From Parvularcula sp964556115 (GTDB lineage Bacteria; Pseudomonadota; Alphaproteobacteria; Caulobacterales; Parvularculaceae): DNA of 64,000 nt. Position numbers and translations under genes: made by a program. This document shows positions 13,596 through 21,892 of this stretch, in pieces (within the stretch, counting starts at the first letter, position 1; every line of letters starts with the position of its first letter). The notes beneath the pieces were generated by a model. It saw only the letters and a program-made list of their open reading frames with translations. It was not told the origin of the DNA and did not search any database. The stretch is taken from positions 1 to 64,000 of the forward strand of contig CAZKVC010000005.1 of the NCBI GenBank assembly GCA_964556115.1, in the 5' to 3' direction.

Positions 13596-14540
13596 ATGCT
13601 CAAACGCTATTCCCTGATGCTAGCCGGTGCTGCCATCGGCCTTATCGGCTCCGCTCACGCGGCCCATGTCGGCTATTCGGTCGGCGGTTCCGAAGGCAAC
13701 ACGCTGGTCAGCTTCGATGTCGGCGGCCCGGCAGCGCTGAACACGTTGACGATCACCGGCGACACCAATCGCCTCGACGCCCTCGCCTACCGTCCCGAGA
13801 CCGGTGAGCTCTACGGCTACGATTCGGGTTCGGACGCGGTCTATCTGATCGACACGGCCACCGGCGCGACCACCTTCGTGGCGGCTGGCGATGGCAATGT
13901 CGGCACGGCGGACGTCGCCTTCGACTTCAACAACAATCTCGACGCCGCCCGGATCATCGGGACGAATGACAGCAACTCCGTCTTCTTCCCGAACGATACG
14001 CCCCCGGACCTGCGCGGCGGTGCGCCCAACAACATTTTCGATGTCTTCTACGCCGACAGTGATCCCAATGCCGATGCCAACCCGAGCATCGTCGGCAATG
14101 GCTACACCTTCCAGACCCCGGGCGGCGACCCGGCCCAGCAGCAGTTCGGCCTCGACAGCGAGACCGATAGCCTGGTGACCATCGCCAACAATGCGGGCAC
14201 CCTGGAAACGGTGGCGGCGATCACCCTCGATGGGCTTCCCTTCGACGTGCAGGAGAATGGCGGCTTCGATATCTTCTTCTCGCCGGACGAAGAGAACATC
14301 GCCTACGCCCTTCTCAGCTCCGCGCTCGGCAACAGCCAGAACACGCGGTTCGATCTTTACACGATCGACCTCGTGACCGGTGAAGCGTCGCTGGTCCAAC
14401 AGCTCGCCCAGAACTTCGACGTCTTGCGCGGACTGGCTGTCTTCGTTCCCAACAACGAGATCCCCGTCCCCGGCGCTGCCATCCTGTTCGGCTCGGCCAT
14501 CGCGGGCTTTGCGGCCCGCAGGAAGGCACGCAAGGCGTAA
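13596..14540 (+). CDS. DUF4394-like secreted protein with PEP-CTERM-type sorting tail
   Basis: A 314-residue exported protein. The signal peptide is MLKRYSLMLAGAAIGLIGSAHA. The body is a beta-rich, Asp/Asn/Gly-rich propeller-like domain (TLTITGDTNRLDALAYRPET, GLDSETDSLVTIANNAGTL) matching the DUF4394 pattern. The C-terminus has the tripartite form of exosortase substrates: a short IPVPGA motif, a hydrophobic helix (AILFGSAIAGFAA) and a basic end RRKARKA. The motif is a VPxPA-like variant, not a strict PEP. A strong AGGAGG lies 9 bases before the ATG. No exosortase gene is in the window, so the processing enzyme must be elsewhere. A terminator follows the gene. The function is unknown, possibly surface or matrix associated. 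Confidence 0.85.
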   Translation: MLKRYSLMLAGAAIGLIGSAHAAHVGYSVGGSEGNTLVSFDVGGPAALNTLTITGDTNRLDALAYRPETGELYGYDSGSDAVYLIDTATGATTFVAAGDGNVGTADVAFDFNNNLDAARIIGTNDSNSVFFPNDTPPDLRGGAPNNIFDVFYADSDPNADANPSIVGNGYTFQTPGGDPAQQQFGLDSETDSLVTIANNAGTLETVAAITLDGLPFDVQENGGFDIFFSPDEENIAYALLSSALGNSQNTRFDLYTIDLVTGEASLVQQLAQNFDVLRGLAVFVPNNEIPVPGAAILFGSAIAGFAARRKARKA

Positions 14541-14563
14541 GCCTTTTCGTGCCTGCCTTGAAG

Positions 14564-14604
14564 AGGCGCCTTTCCGCTGGGTGGCGGGGGGCGCCTTTTC
14601 TTTT
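14564..14604 (+). terminator. Rho-independent terminator after the DUF4394 gene
   Basis: Arms AGGCGCC (14564-14570) and GGCGCCT (14590-14596) with a partly paired GC-rich interior, followed by TTTCTTTTC. It is 24 bp after the stop codon. Confidence 0.8.
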
Positions 14605-14704
14605 CGGGACTGCCGGTCAGGGGAGAAAGGTTCCGACAAGGTTGCCAAACTGCACGGCTTCGGGAACAAGACGTACCGATTATCAATAACGGGGTATTTC
14701 GAAC

Positions 14705-16828
14705 ATGACCAATCTCTCCCTCTGGAGCTCGACGGCGCTCGCCGGTGTCCTCGCCCTCGGCCTCAGCGCATGCGACCCGCGCGATGCCTCCGAAGATACG
14801 GCCAGCGAAACCGCCAGCGAGGCTTCGTCCAATCAGGACATGGCCGCTGAGGAAACCGCGGTCGCTGCCAATGACGAGCCCGAGCTCGGCACCTTCGGCA
14901 TCGAGACCGAGGACATGGATACCACGGTGGACCCGGGCGATGATTACTTTGCCTATGTGAACGGCGCCTGGCTCGATAGCTTCGAGATCCCCGCCGAGCG
15001 GTCCAGCTTCAACAGCTTCACCCGCCTCTTCGAGCGCTCCGAAGACCAGATCCAGGCGATCATCATGGACACCGCCGAAGCCGATGCGGACGACGGCAGC
15101 CTCGAGCGGAAGATCGGCGACTACTACGAAGCCTTCATGGCTACAGACGCCATCGAAGCCGCCGGTCTCGCCCCGGTCGAGGAGGAGATGGCGGCCTATG
15201 ACGCTATCGAGACCACCGACGATGCGGCGCTGGCGATGTTCGATCCGGCCCGCGGACCGGAAAACCCCTTCGCGCTCTATGTCGGCGTCGATGCGAAGGA
15301 GCCGACGCAGTACGCGCTCTACCTGACGCAAAGCGGCCTCGGCATGCCGAACCGCGACTATTATCTCGACGAGAAATTCGCGGCGAAGGTCGATCCCTAC
15401 AAGGCGTTCCTCGCTGAAATGGCGGGCTTCCTCGGTATCGAGGACCCCGAACAGACTGCCGAAGACGTCTACGCTTTCGAAAAGGCGATCGCCGAGGTCC
15501 ATTGGGAACCCGCCAAACGCCGCAACCGCGACCTCACCTACAACCCGACCACCATGGCGGAGCTGAACGAAGAGGTCCCCGGGCTTCCCTGGGACGCCAT
15601 TGCCGAACAGCAGGGCGTGACCGGCGATGCCAAGGTGATCATGCGTGAGCCCGACGCCCTTGCCGGCTCCGCGGAGATCTTCGCGAACACCGATGTCGAG
15701 ACCCTTCGCAGCTACCTGAAGATCCACGCTCTGCGCAGCTACGCTTCGCGCCTGCCGCAGGAGATCGACCAGGCTGTCTTCGACTTCTACAGCACCGAGC
15801 TTTCGGGCGTGCCCGAGCAGCGTGAGCGCTGGAAGCGCGGTGTCTCCGCCGTCTCCAGCGGCATGGGCGAAGCGGTCGGCCAGATCTATGTGGAGCGCCA
15901 CTTCCCGGCCGAAAGCAAGGCGCAGATGGAAGAGCTGGTCGCGAACCTCCGCGAGGCCTTTGCCGAACGCCTCGCCAATCTGGACTGGATGAGCGATGCG
16001 ACCAAGGCCGAGGCCAAGCGCAAGCTCGACGCCTTCACGCCGAAGATCGGCTACCCTGACGAATGGCGCGATTATAGCGAACTCGCAGTCACTGCGGATA
16101 ACCCGGTCGAGAACCTGCGTGCCACACGGGTCTTCAACCACGACTACGAGTTCAGCAAGCTCGGCGGGCCGATCAACGAGGCCGAATGGGGTATGACGCC
16201 GCAGACGGTGAATGCCTATTATTCCCCGACGCGCAACGAGATCGTCTTCCCGGCCGCGATCCTGCAGCCGCCCTTCTTCGATCCCAACGCCGATCCGGCG
16301 GTGAACTATGGCGGCATCGGGGCTGTGATCGGTCACGAGATCGGCCACGGCTTCGACGACCAGGGCCGCAAGTCCGACGGTACCGGCACCCTGCGCGACT
16401 GGTGGACCGAAGAAGACGCCGCCCGCTTCGACGAGAAGACCAAGGCCCTCGGTGAGCAATACGCCACTTATGAGCCGGTGGAAGGCTTCTTCATCAACCC
16501 CGAGCTGACCATGGGCGAGAATATCGGCGACCTCGGCGGTCTGGCGATGGCTTACTCAGCCTACAAACTCTCCCTCAACGGAGAGGAAGCTCCGGTGATC
16601 GACGGCTTCACCGGCGACCAGCGCTTCTTCATGGCCTGGGCCCAGGTCTGGAAGGCGCTCTACCGCGAAGAAGCCCTGAAGGCCCAGGTCGCCAGCGACC
16701 CGCACTCCAACGCGAAGTTCCGGGTCAACGGCGTCGTCCGCAACCTCGACGAATGGTACGAGGCCTACGAGGTCTCCGAAGACGACGACCTCTACCTTCC
16801 GCCGGAAGAGCGCGTCTCGATCTGGTAA
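14705..16828 (+). CDS. M13 family zinc metallopeptidase (neprilysin-like), lipoprotein
   Basis: A 707-residue exported M13 endopeptidase. The N-terminus (LAGVLALGLSAC) has a lipobox, making it a probable envelope lipoprotein, and is followed by an acidic, low-complexity linker (about 23-65) that would hold the catalytic part away from the membrane. The M13_N domain begins at VDPGDDYFAYVNGAW. Zinc ligands are His544 and His548 in HEIGH (with catalytic Glu545) and Glu605 in ENIGD. The substrate-binding NAYY(S)P motif lies upstream. Length and domain order match bacterial PepO-like proteins. It is a single-gene unit, with terminators upstream (14564-14604) and downstream (16833-16858). Confidence 0.95.
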   Translation: MTNLSLWSSTALAGVLALGLSACDPRDASEDTASETASEASSNQDMAAEETAVAANDEPELGTFGIETEDMDTTVDPGDDYFAYVNGAWLDSFEIPAERSSFNSFTRLFERSEDQIQAIIMDTAEADADDGSLERKIGDYYEAFMATDAIEAAGLAPVEEEMAAYDAIETTDDAALAMFDPARGPENPFALYVGVDAKEPTQYALYLTQSGLGMPNRDYYLDEKFAAKVDPYKAFLAEMAGFLGIEDPEQTAEDVYAFEKAIAEVHWEPAKRRNRDLTYNPTTMAELNEEVPGLPWDAIAEQQGVTGDAKVIMREPDALAGSAEIFANTDVETLRSYLKIHALRSYASRLPQEIDQAVFDFYSTELSGVPEQRERWKRGVSAVSSGMGEAVGQIYVERHFPAESKAQMEELVANLREAFAERLANLDWMSDATKAEAKRKLDAFTPKIGYPDEWRDYSELAVTADNPVENLRATRVFNHDYEFSKLGGPINEAEWGMTPQTVNAYYSPTRNEIVFPAAILQPPFFDPNADPAVNYGGIGAVIGHEIGHGFDDQGRKSDGTGTLRDWWTEEDAARFDEKTKALGEQYATYEPVEGFFINPELTMGENIGDLGGLAMAYSAYKLSLNGEEAPVIDGFTGDQRFFMAWAQVWKALYREEALKAQVASDPHSNAKFRVNGVVRNLDEWYEAYEVSEDDDLYLPPEERVSIW

Positions 16829-16832
16829 GACC

Positions 16833-16858
16833 AAAGGGGCCCTCCGGGGCCCCTTTTT
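16833..16858 (+). terminator. Strong terminator, probably bidirectional
   Basis: A perfect 10-bp stem, AAAGGGGCCC and GGGCCCCTTT, with a 4-nt loop (16843-16846) and a T run to 16858. It lies between the convergent M13 (plus) and M14 (minus) genes; the A run at the left end gives a T run on the minus strand too. Confidence 0.92.
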
Positions 16859-16864
16859 CGATGC

Positions 16865-17995
16865 CTAACGCAGCCTGCCGACGATCCGGCTCATCGAATC
16901 GATCGTGTGCCGCGCCAGTTCCTTGCAGCGGCGGGGGGACCAGCCTTCGCCGGGCATCGCGTTGGTGCGGGCGTCCTTGAAGGGCATCTCCAGGGTCATG
17001 GAGAGGCACTCGAACTCTTCGGCCACCGCGTTGCAGGCGATCTTGAGATTGGCCTTACCCGCCGCGTCCACGGGGTAGCCTTCCTTGTCCTGAAAGTCCG
17101 GGGTCGCCTGGATGAGCTGGTTCTTGAAGGTGGAAAGAAGCTCGGCGAGGCGCGGCTGCCAGCTTGGGATACCTTCGGAGCCCGCGATGAAATTGTTGGC
17201 GATCGCTTCATCGCCATGCGCGTCGAGGAAGAGGTCGCAGCCGGTCTCTTTCATTTTAGCGAAGACGCAGGCGACCTCGGGGCTTTCCTTTTCGGAAGGC
17301 TCGGCCCAGGCGCGGTTGAGATCCGTACCCGCTGCATTGGTGCGAAGATGCCCGCGGGCGACGCCGTCGGGGTTCATCATCGGCACGACATAGACCGTCG
17401 CCTCGCGCAGGAGGCTCTGCGCCATCGAATTGTCCGGGTCGAGAAGGCTTTCGCAGAACCCTTCCGCGAACCAGCTTCCCATGCTTTCGCCGGGATGCTG
17501 CCGCGCGATCATCCAGATCTTGCGCTTGTTCTCCGCTTCCGCGCCAAAGCGCAGGGCGTCGATCGGGCGACCGTCGACGGAATAGCCGAGCGGCAGCCAG
17601 GCCACGTCCTTCGACTGGGCGGTCTTCGCCGTGAAGCGCAGGGCGTCATCTGCCGTATAGGGAGCAAAATAGGCGTAGTAGCAGACGGGCTTTCTCGTCT
17701 CGTGCTCGATCGTCAACTTGCCGTCTTCATAGCGGGTCGGCACTCGGAACCAGTCCTTGAGATCGTAGGAGGCGCAGGCGTAGTAATCCTTCCAGCCATC
17801 GACATAGGAAGAGCCCGACGCATTCTCGATGGTCATTTCGTGCAGGCCCTCCGGGCCCTCGACACGGTAGAAGAACCACTGGAAGAAATCGGCCTTGCCG
17901 TCGCTCTTGATTTCAAGGCGGATGGATGAAGGATCATCCGCGCTCAAGACACGGATGTTGCCGCTTTCAAATGACGAGGTCACAGTGATGGTCAT
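16865..17995 (-). CDS. Cytosolic carboxypeptidase-like M14 metallopeptidase
   Basis: A 376-residue M14 peptidase without a signal peptide. An N-terminal beta-sandwich (about 1-120) precedes the catalytic domain, as in the cytosolic carboxypeptidase (CCP/AGBL) group. Zinc ligands are His167 and Glu170 in QHPGES and His260 in DAHGDE; Glu336 in LEMPF fits the general base; NPDGVARGHLRTNAAG and LNRAW form the substrate-binding loops. The chosen ATG (17993-17995) has GAGGAG upstream; an earlier in-frame start at 18052 would add a basic, unconserved leader. It is divergent from aat with 69 bp between starts. In other bacteria, enzymes of this group remove C-terminal residues from proteins; the target here is unknown. 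Confidence 0.9.
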   Translation of the reverse strand: MTITVTSSFESGNIRVLSADDPSSIRLEIKSDGKADFFQWFFYRVEGPEGLHEMTIENASGSSYVDGWKDYYACASYDLKDWFRVPTRYEDGKLTIEHETRKPVCYYAYFAPYTADDALRFTAKTAQSKDVAWLPLGYSVDGRPIDALRFGAEAENKRKIWMIARQHPGESMGSWFAEGFCESLLDPDNSMAQSLLREATVYVVPMMNPDGVARGHLRTNAAGTDLNRAWAEPSEKESPEVACVFAKMKETGCDLFLDAHGDEAIANNFIAGSEGIPSWQPRLAELLSTFKNQLIQATPDFQDKEGYPVDAAGKANLKIACNAVAEEFECLSMTLEMPFKDARTNAMPGEGWSPRRCKELARHTIDSMSRIVGRLR

Positions 17996-18064
17996 GATGC
18001 GTCTCCTCGGTCGCTCAGGCCGACCCAGCCTGCACTTACGCCGCTTCGCCATGAGGACAACGTC

Positions 18065-18712
18065 TTGAAGCTTTCGCTGGAAGTGTTGAAGGATGCTTAC
18101 CGCCTGGGTGTCTTTCCCATGGCGGAGGCACGTGAAAGCGACGAAATCATGTGGGTCCGGCCAGAATGGCGGGGCATCTTTCCCCTGGATGGCTTGCGGG
18201 TCTCACGGTCGCTTCGCCGGGTGGTGAAGCGGGATGTCTTCGAGGTCAGGGTCGATCACGCCTTTCGCGATGTGGTGGAAGCCTGCGGCGAAGAGAAGGC
18301 GGGGCGCGAGGAAACCTGGATCAACCCGGCCATCATCGACGCCTATTGCGCCCTCCACGCGGAAGGCAACGCCCATTCGGTGGAGTGCTACCAGGACGGC
18401 AGTCTGGTGGGCGGTCTCTACGGGGTTTCCCTGGGCGGGGCCTTTTTCGGCGAAAGCATGTTCAGCCGCGAAAGCAACGCCAGCAAGGTCGCTCTCTGCC
18501 ACCTCGCAGGCCGTCTCAGGCTTGCAGGATACACCCTTCTGGACACGCAGTTCATAACTGACCATCTCGCCAGCCTCGGTGCGGTCGAGATCAGCGCCAC
18601 CGCCTATGAACAGCGGCTGGCCGAGGCGTTGCGGATCACGACGGACTTCGCCGCCGTCTCCGGTCAGATGTCGGGATCTTCCATTTTGCAGTCGATCACC
18701 CAGACATCATAG
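18065..18712 (+). CDS. aat: Leucyl/phenylalanyl-tRNA-protein transferase
   Basis: Adds Leu or Phe to N-terminal Arg or Lys of proteins, marking them for ClpSAP degradation (N-end rule). The 215-residue frame shows family motifs: YRLGVFPMAE at about 12, MWVRPEWRGIFPLD at about 29, GGLYGVSLGGAFFGESMFSRESNASKVAL at about 117-145 (split here only by reading), and LLDTQFITDHLASLGAVEI near 162. The start is TTG at 18065 with AGGA 8 bases upstream; no in-frame ATG is available. The 3' end overlaps the convergent DUF2155 gene by 49 bp. It clusters with DUF2155 and NDUFA12-like genes as in other alphaproteobacteria. Confidence 0.94.
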   Translation: MKLSLEVLKDAYRLGVFPMAEARESDEIMWVRPEWRGIFPLDGLRVSRSLRRVVKRDVFEVRVDHAFRDVVEACGEEKAGREETWINPAIIDAYCALHAEGNAHSVECYQDGSLVGGLYGVSLGGAFFGESMFSRESNASKVALCHLAGRLRLAGYTLLDTQFITDHLASLGAVEISATAYEQRLAEALRITTDFAAVSGQMSGSSILQSITQTS

Positions 18713-19242
18713 GTCGGGTGTTCCATCGCGTTGAGCGACGGCGAGGAAGCGAACATCCAGCCGCGGAAGACCGCCTGCCCGAAGATCTCCTCGTCGATCG
18801 AAGTCTCGAGGCTTACGCTTCCGGGCTCGTCCATCTCTTCGTCCCGCGCCCGCTGGCCCGCGACATCGTTCTCGGAGGCGTAGACTTCGAGGAAAACCGA
18901 GGTCTCCGGAAACTCTTCCGGCGGGCGGGTCGAGCAGGTGCGGGGCAGAAGGGTCAGGCTGCCAAAGCTCTGCGGCTCGCCGATCGGCACGGTGAGATCG
19001 GTAAACCGGGCGGTGATCTTGTCGAGGGCGCGCAGGGTCACTTCGACCGGAATGCGCATGTCGTCGCTTTCCCCGCCAAAGACCTGCGGCAGGAAACTGG
19101 CGCCCGACGAGGACTGAGAGAGACGGTCGAGTTCGGTCTCCTGTCCCTCCACGGCCGCAGGCGGCTCGACCGACCAGCCGAGAATGTTCTCGTCCTGGGG
19201 GTCCTGCCAGACCATCGTCAAAAGAAGCGCGAAACTGAACAT
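18664..19242 (-). CDS. DUF2155 domain-containing protein
   Basis: A 192-residue protein with the DUF2155 domain in its C-terminal two-thirds: ALDKITARFTDLTVPIG near residue 72, LTLLPRTCSTRPPEE near 96, AVFRGWMFASSPSLNAMEHPTYDVWVIDC split across about 160-187. The paired Cys (about 102 and 187) could be disulfide-bonded. The N-terminus MFSFALLLTMVW is a short, marginal signal sequence. The ATG has GGAG 8 bases upstream. The last 49 bp overlap aat on the other strand. The function of the family is unknown; in alphaproteobacteria it usually neighbours aat and the NDUFA12-like gene, as here. Confidence 0.9.
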   Translation of the reverse strand: MFSFALLLTMVWQDPQDENILGWSVEPPAAVEGQETELDRLSQSSSGASFLPQVFGGESDDMRIPVEVTLRALDKITARFTDLTVPIGEPQSFGSLTLLPRTCSTRPPEEFPETSVFLEVYASENDVAGQRARDEEMDEPGSVSLETSIDEEIFGQAVFRGWMFASSPSLNAMEHPTYDVWVIDCKMEDPDI

Positions 19243-19283
19243 CTAGGCGACTCCGAAGACCCCTCGCCTGCCCCTTAGCACAT

Positions 19284-19697
19284 TCAGAGCGTGTCGGGAG
19301 ACCAGGCTTCGTAATCTTTCTTTTCGGGTTGCGGCTCACCGGCGATCGCGATCGAGCCATGCGGCCGGTAGGCCAGGGGCGTGCCGGACATGTTGGGAAG
19401 GTGGCCCTTCTCGAACTTCTTCACCGGCACCGGGTCGATGGTGGGCGGATGTTCCCAGGTATGGTGCAGCCAGCCATGCCATTCGGGCGGAATGCGGCTT
19501 CCTTCGGCAAAGCCGTGATAGATGACCCAGCGTCGCTTGCCGCCCTCGGGGAAGGTGCCCTTGCCGCCCTCTTCGTAATAGCGGTTGCCCTGCTGGTCTT
19601 CGCCGACAAGACGCGCCTTCGACTTCCATAAGGTGAAGCCGGTGCCAATGGTCGACTGGTGCCACCAGGTGAAGATGCGCTTGAGAAGATTGATCAT
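19284..19697 (-). CDS. NDUFA12-family NADH:ubiquinone oxidoreductase accessory subunit
   Basis: A 137-residue homologue of the mitochondrial complex I 17.2-kDa subunit (NDUFA12/B17.2), a supernumerary subunit shared by alphaproteobacteria and mitochondria. Diagnostic segments are TLWKSKARLVGEDQQGNRYYE, shown in parts at residues 22-42, RRWVIYHGFAEGSRIPPEWHGWLH near 55-78 and a C-terminal YRPHGS. It lacks a signal peptide and is expected at the cytoplasmic side of complex I. The start is preceded by GGAGCG. It is followed by DUF2155 on the same strand after 41 bp. Confidence 0.93.
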   Translation of the reverse strand: MINLLKRIFTWWHQSTIGTGFTLWKSKARLVGEDQQGNRYYEEGGKGTFPEGGKRRWVIYHGFAEGSRIPPEWHGWLHHTWEHPPTIDPVPVKKFEKGHLPNMSGTPLAYRPHGSIAIAGEPQPEKKDYEAWSPDTL

Positions 19698-19773
19698 GAA
19701 GACGCTCCGAGGATCGGTCGACGCTATGCAAAAGAACCCGGCGCCTGTCCAGTGACGACGGGCCTTGGGCCGT

Positions 19774-20085
19774 CTAACCGCAAGCGACTTTCGTAATCGT
19801 GCCGTCTTCGTCGAGATGGATGTTCATGCGTTCAGGCACGTAGTCCTGTGTCACCATCATGCCGGGCTCGACGACGCGGACATTGAGGTCCGAGGGATAG
19901 GTCACCGCCGCGATGCTCGTTCCGACGAAGCCCTGATACTCGTCCGCCGGGCAAGCCACCTCTCCGGTCGGTCCGGCGAGATCACCGGCCCCGTCCTGGC
20001 CGAGGGTCGTGGGCGTCGGCTCCTGCCCGCAGGCCATGCAGGCGGTGAGGAAGAGCGGCAGGAGAAGGAAGCGGCGTCTGGCCAT
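19774..20085 (-). CDS. I78-family peptidase inhibitor, lipoprotein
   Basis: A 103-residue exported protein. It starts at ATG 20083-20085 (MARRRFLLLPLFLTAC) with GGAG 7 bases upstream; an earlier in-frame ATG at 20112 lacks this site. LTAC forms a lipobox. The C-terminal part (CPADEYQGFVG, YVPERMNIHLDEDGTITKVACG) matches the small I78 inhibitor family (Aspergillus elastase-inhibitor type) with flanking cysteines. It probably guards envelope proteins against serine peptidases, fitting the many exported peptidases around it. It is divergent from an SDR, with 63 bp between starts. Confidence 0.88.
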   Translation of the reverse strand: MARRRFLLLPLFLTACMACGQEPTPTTLGQDGAGDLAGPTGEVACPADEYQGFVGTSIAAVTYPSDLNVRVVEPGMMVTQDYVPERMNIHLDEDGTITKVACG

Positions 20086-20148
20086 TTGAAACTCCGAAAG
20101 GCAAAGAGGCACCCAATCAACACCAGTTCACCGCGAGGAGCACCCCCC

Positions 20149-20931
20149 ATGATCGCAGCCAACGAGCTTTTTTCCGTCAAGGACCGCGTCGCGGTCGTCA
20201 CCGGCGGGTCCCGCGGCATCGGCCTCGACATGGCCAAGGCCCTCGCCTCCGCAGGCGCAACGGTCATCGTCAGCTCCCGCAAGGAGCAGGCGGTGGATGC
20301 CGCGACCGAAGAGCTCGCAAAGCTCGGCACCGCTTATGGCTTCGCTGCCGATCTTGGCACGGTCGATGGTGCCAAGGCCCTGGCCGAGTTTGTCGCACAG
20401 GAGACCGACCGCGTGGATATCCTCGTCAACAATGCGGGCGCGACCTGGGGCGCGACCCTCGAGGATTTCCCCGAGAGCGGCTGGGACAAGATCATGGACG
20501 TGAACCTGAAGGGTCCGTTCTTCCTGACCCAGGCGATGCTTCCCCTCCTCCGCAAGGGCGCGTCGAAAGAGCAGCCCGCCAAGATCATCAATGTCGCTTC
20601 GGTCGAGGGGATGCGCGCAGGCCAGATGGAAACCTATAGCTACGGCGCCTCGAAGTCGGCGCTGATCCACCTGACCGAGCATCTGGCGCTGCAGCTCGCC
20701 GGGCGGAACATCACCGTCAACGCCATCGCCCCCGGCCCCTTCGCCACCAAGATGATGCGCGGGACCATCGACATGGCTGGCGAGGACGCCATCGCGGGCA
20801 TGGTGCCGCTGAAGCGCCTCGGCCGCTCCGAGGACCTCTACGCCATGGCACTTTATCTCGGCTCCTCCGCCTCGGACTATGTGACGGGCCAGACCATCGC
20901 CCTTGGCGGCGGGCTTGGTACCATCGCCTGA
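20149..20931 (+). CDS. SDR family oxidoreductase, RhlG-like
   Basis: A 260-residue classical SDR. TGGSRGIG (residues 18-25) is the NADP-binding motif, NNAGATWGA near 92, INVASVEG carries the catalytic Ser, and YSYGASKSA the Tyr/Lys pair; GPFATKMMRG and DYVTGQTIALGGG complete the fold. The NNAGxxWGA and YGxSK context resembles the RhlG/3-oxoacyl reductase-like subgroup. The ATG at 20149 has GAGGAG 9 bases upstream; the open frame extends further upstream without coding character. The substrate is not determined. Confidence 0.92.
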   Translation: MIAANELFSVKDRVAVVTGGSRGIGLDMAKALASAGATVIVSSRKEQAVDAATEELAKLGTAYGFAADLGTVDGAKALAEFVAQETDRVDILVNNAGATWGATLEDFPESGWDKIMDVNLKGPFFLTQAMLPLLRKGASKEQPAKIINVASVEGMRAGQMETYSYGASKSALIHLTEHLALQLAGRNITVNAIAPGPFATKMMRGTIDMAGEDAIAGMVPLKRLGRSEDLYAMALYLGSSASDYVTGQTIALGGGLGTIA

Positions 20932-21005
20932 AGCAGAACCTGAAGAAAGCGCAAGATAACCCCGCGCGATCTGGAAAATCTGCAAGAAACCCCCATGTGA
21001 AGAGT

Positions 21006-21049
21006 GCCGGAAGGCTTGGTGATGGGGATCACCGGGGAGGCCTTCCGGC
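21006..21049 (+). terminator. Long hairpin between SDR and L,D-transpeptidase genes
   Basis: Outer arms GCCGGAAGGC (21006-21015) and GCCTTCCGGC (21040-21049), inner arms GGTGAT and ATCACC (21018-21023, 21028-21033) with loop GGGG. It is followed by TCTCATTCC, not a T run, so it may be a terminator of the SDR gene or a leader structure 43 bp before the next start. Confidence 0.5.
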
Positions 21050-21091
21050 GTCTCATTCCAGACGCTTCTTGAGATCCGCAGGGGGAACTTG

Positions 21092-21721
21092 ATGATCCGC
21101 ACCGCATGTCTTTCGCTTTCTTTCGTCCTCGCTTCGCTGGGTACCGCCACTGCGGCCAGCAGCAGTGCCGTTTCCGCGGCGGCAATGACGGTGGAAGCCA
21201 GCAATGCGGTGCTGCCGAACGGGCTCGATGACACCCTCCTCGACAAGGCGCTGAACAGCTTTCAGCAGCATGGCGCCGCGGTCGCCGAGAGCCGTTACGT
21301 CGGCATCATCGATTATACCCGGCCATCGAGCGAGGAGCGTTTCTTTCTCTTCGACACTCTGACCGGCACCGCCGAGGTGATGCTTGTGGCCCATGGCCGC
21401 GGCTCGGACGAGGCGCATCAGGGTGTGCCGACCCGGTTCTCGAACACGCCGGGTTCAAAGATGACGAGCCTCGGTGCCTATCTCACCGGGGAGACCTATC
21501 ACGGCAAGCACGGCCTCTCCCTGCGCCTTCACGGCCTTGATGCCAGCAACGACAAGGCGCTCGAGCGGGCCATCGTCATCCACGGCGCCGACTATGTCGC
21601 CCCGGGCCGCAAGCTTGGCCGAAGCTGGGGCTGCCCCGCCCTCGAACGCCGCCTCGCCGGCGACGTGATCGAGAAGATAAAGGACGGCACGTTTCTCTAT
21701 GTACACGGAAGAATGGCCTAG
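21092..21721 (+). CDS. Murein L,D-transpeptidase catalytic domain family protein
   Basis: A 209-residue exported protein with signal peptide MIRTACLSLSFVLASLGTATA. The domain is the YkuD-related 'murein L,D-transpeptidase catalytic domain family': YVGIIDYTRPSSEERFFLFD near 69-88, a conserved VAHGRGSD near 98, and the active-site region IVIHGADYV plus GRSWGCPAL, where His and Cys are catalytic. The expected role is peptidoglycan cross-linking or lipoprotein attachment in the periplasm. A TTG just upstream (21089) is possible, but ATG 21092 is better spaced from AGGGGGAA. It ends 22 bp before the tRNA-Lys gene on the opposite strand. Confidence 0.9.
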   Translation: MIRTACLSLSFVLASLGTATAASSSAVSAAAMTVEASNAVLPNGLDDTLLDKALNSFQQHGAAVAESRYVGIIDYTRPSSEERFFLFDTLTGTAEVMLVAHGRGSDEAHQGVPTRFSNTPGSKMTSLGAYLTGETYHGKHGLSLRLHGLDASNDKALERAIVIHGADYVAPGRKLGRSWGCPALERRLAGDVIEKIKDGTFLYVHGRMA

Positions 21722-21742
21722 GGGATAAATTCGCCCGGTGGA

Positions 21743-21819
21743 TGGTGAGCCCTCTCGGATTCGAACCGAGGACCTACTGATTAAAAGTCAGTTGCTCTAA
21801 CCAACTGAGCTAAGGGCCC
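21743..21819 (-). tRNA. tRNA-Lys(UUU)
   Basis: 77 nt on the minus strand including the encoded CCA. Acceptor arms GGGCCCT and AGGGCTC pair (one G-U), the D arm has GCTC...GAGC, the anticodon arm is ACTGA-CTTTTAA-TCAGT with anticodon TTT, and the T arm is CTCGG-TTCGAAT-CCGAG. All stems close. Confidence 0.97.
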
Positions 21820-21892
21820 GACCAGAAGGCGGGTAGCTAGTTGGCCTCGCCGGTTGCGTCAACCCGGTTTTGCCCCCGCTTTGTGGGGCGCG

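Noticed and set aside
21743..21819. Genomic-island insertion at tRNA-Lys
   Set aside because: No direct repeat of the tRNA 3' end, integrase or atypical genes on either side.
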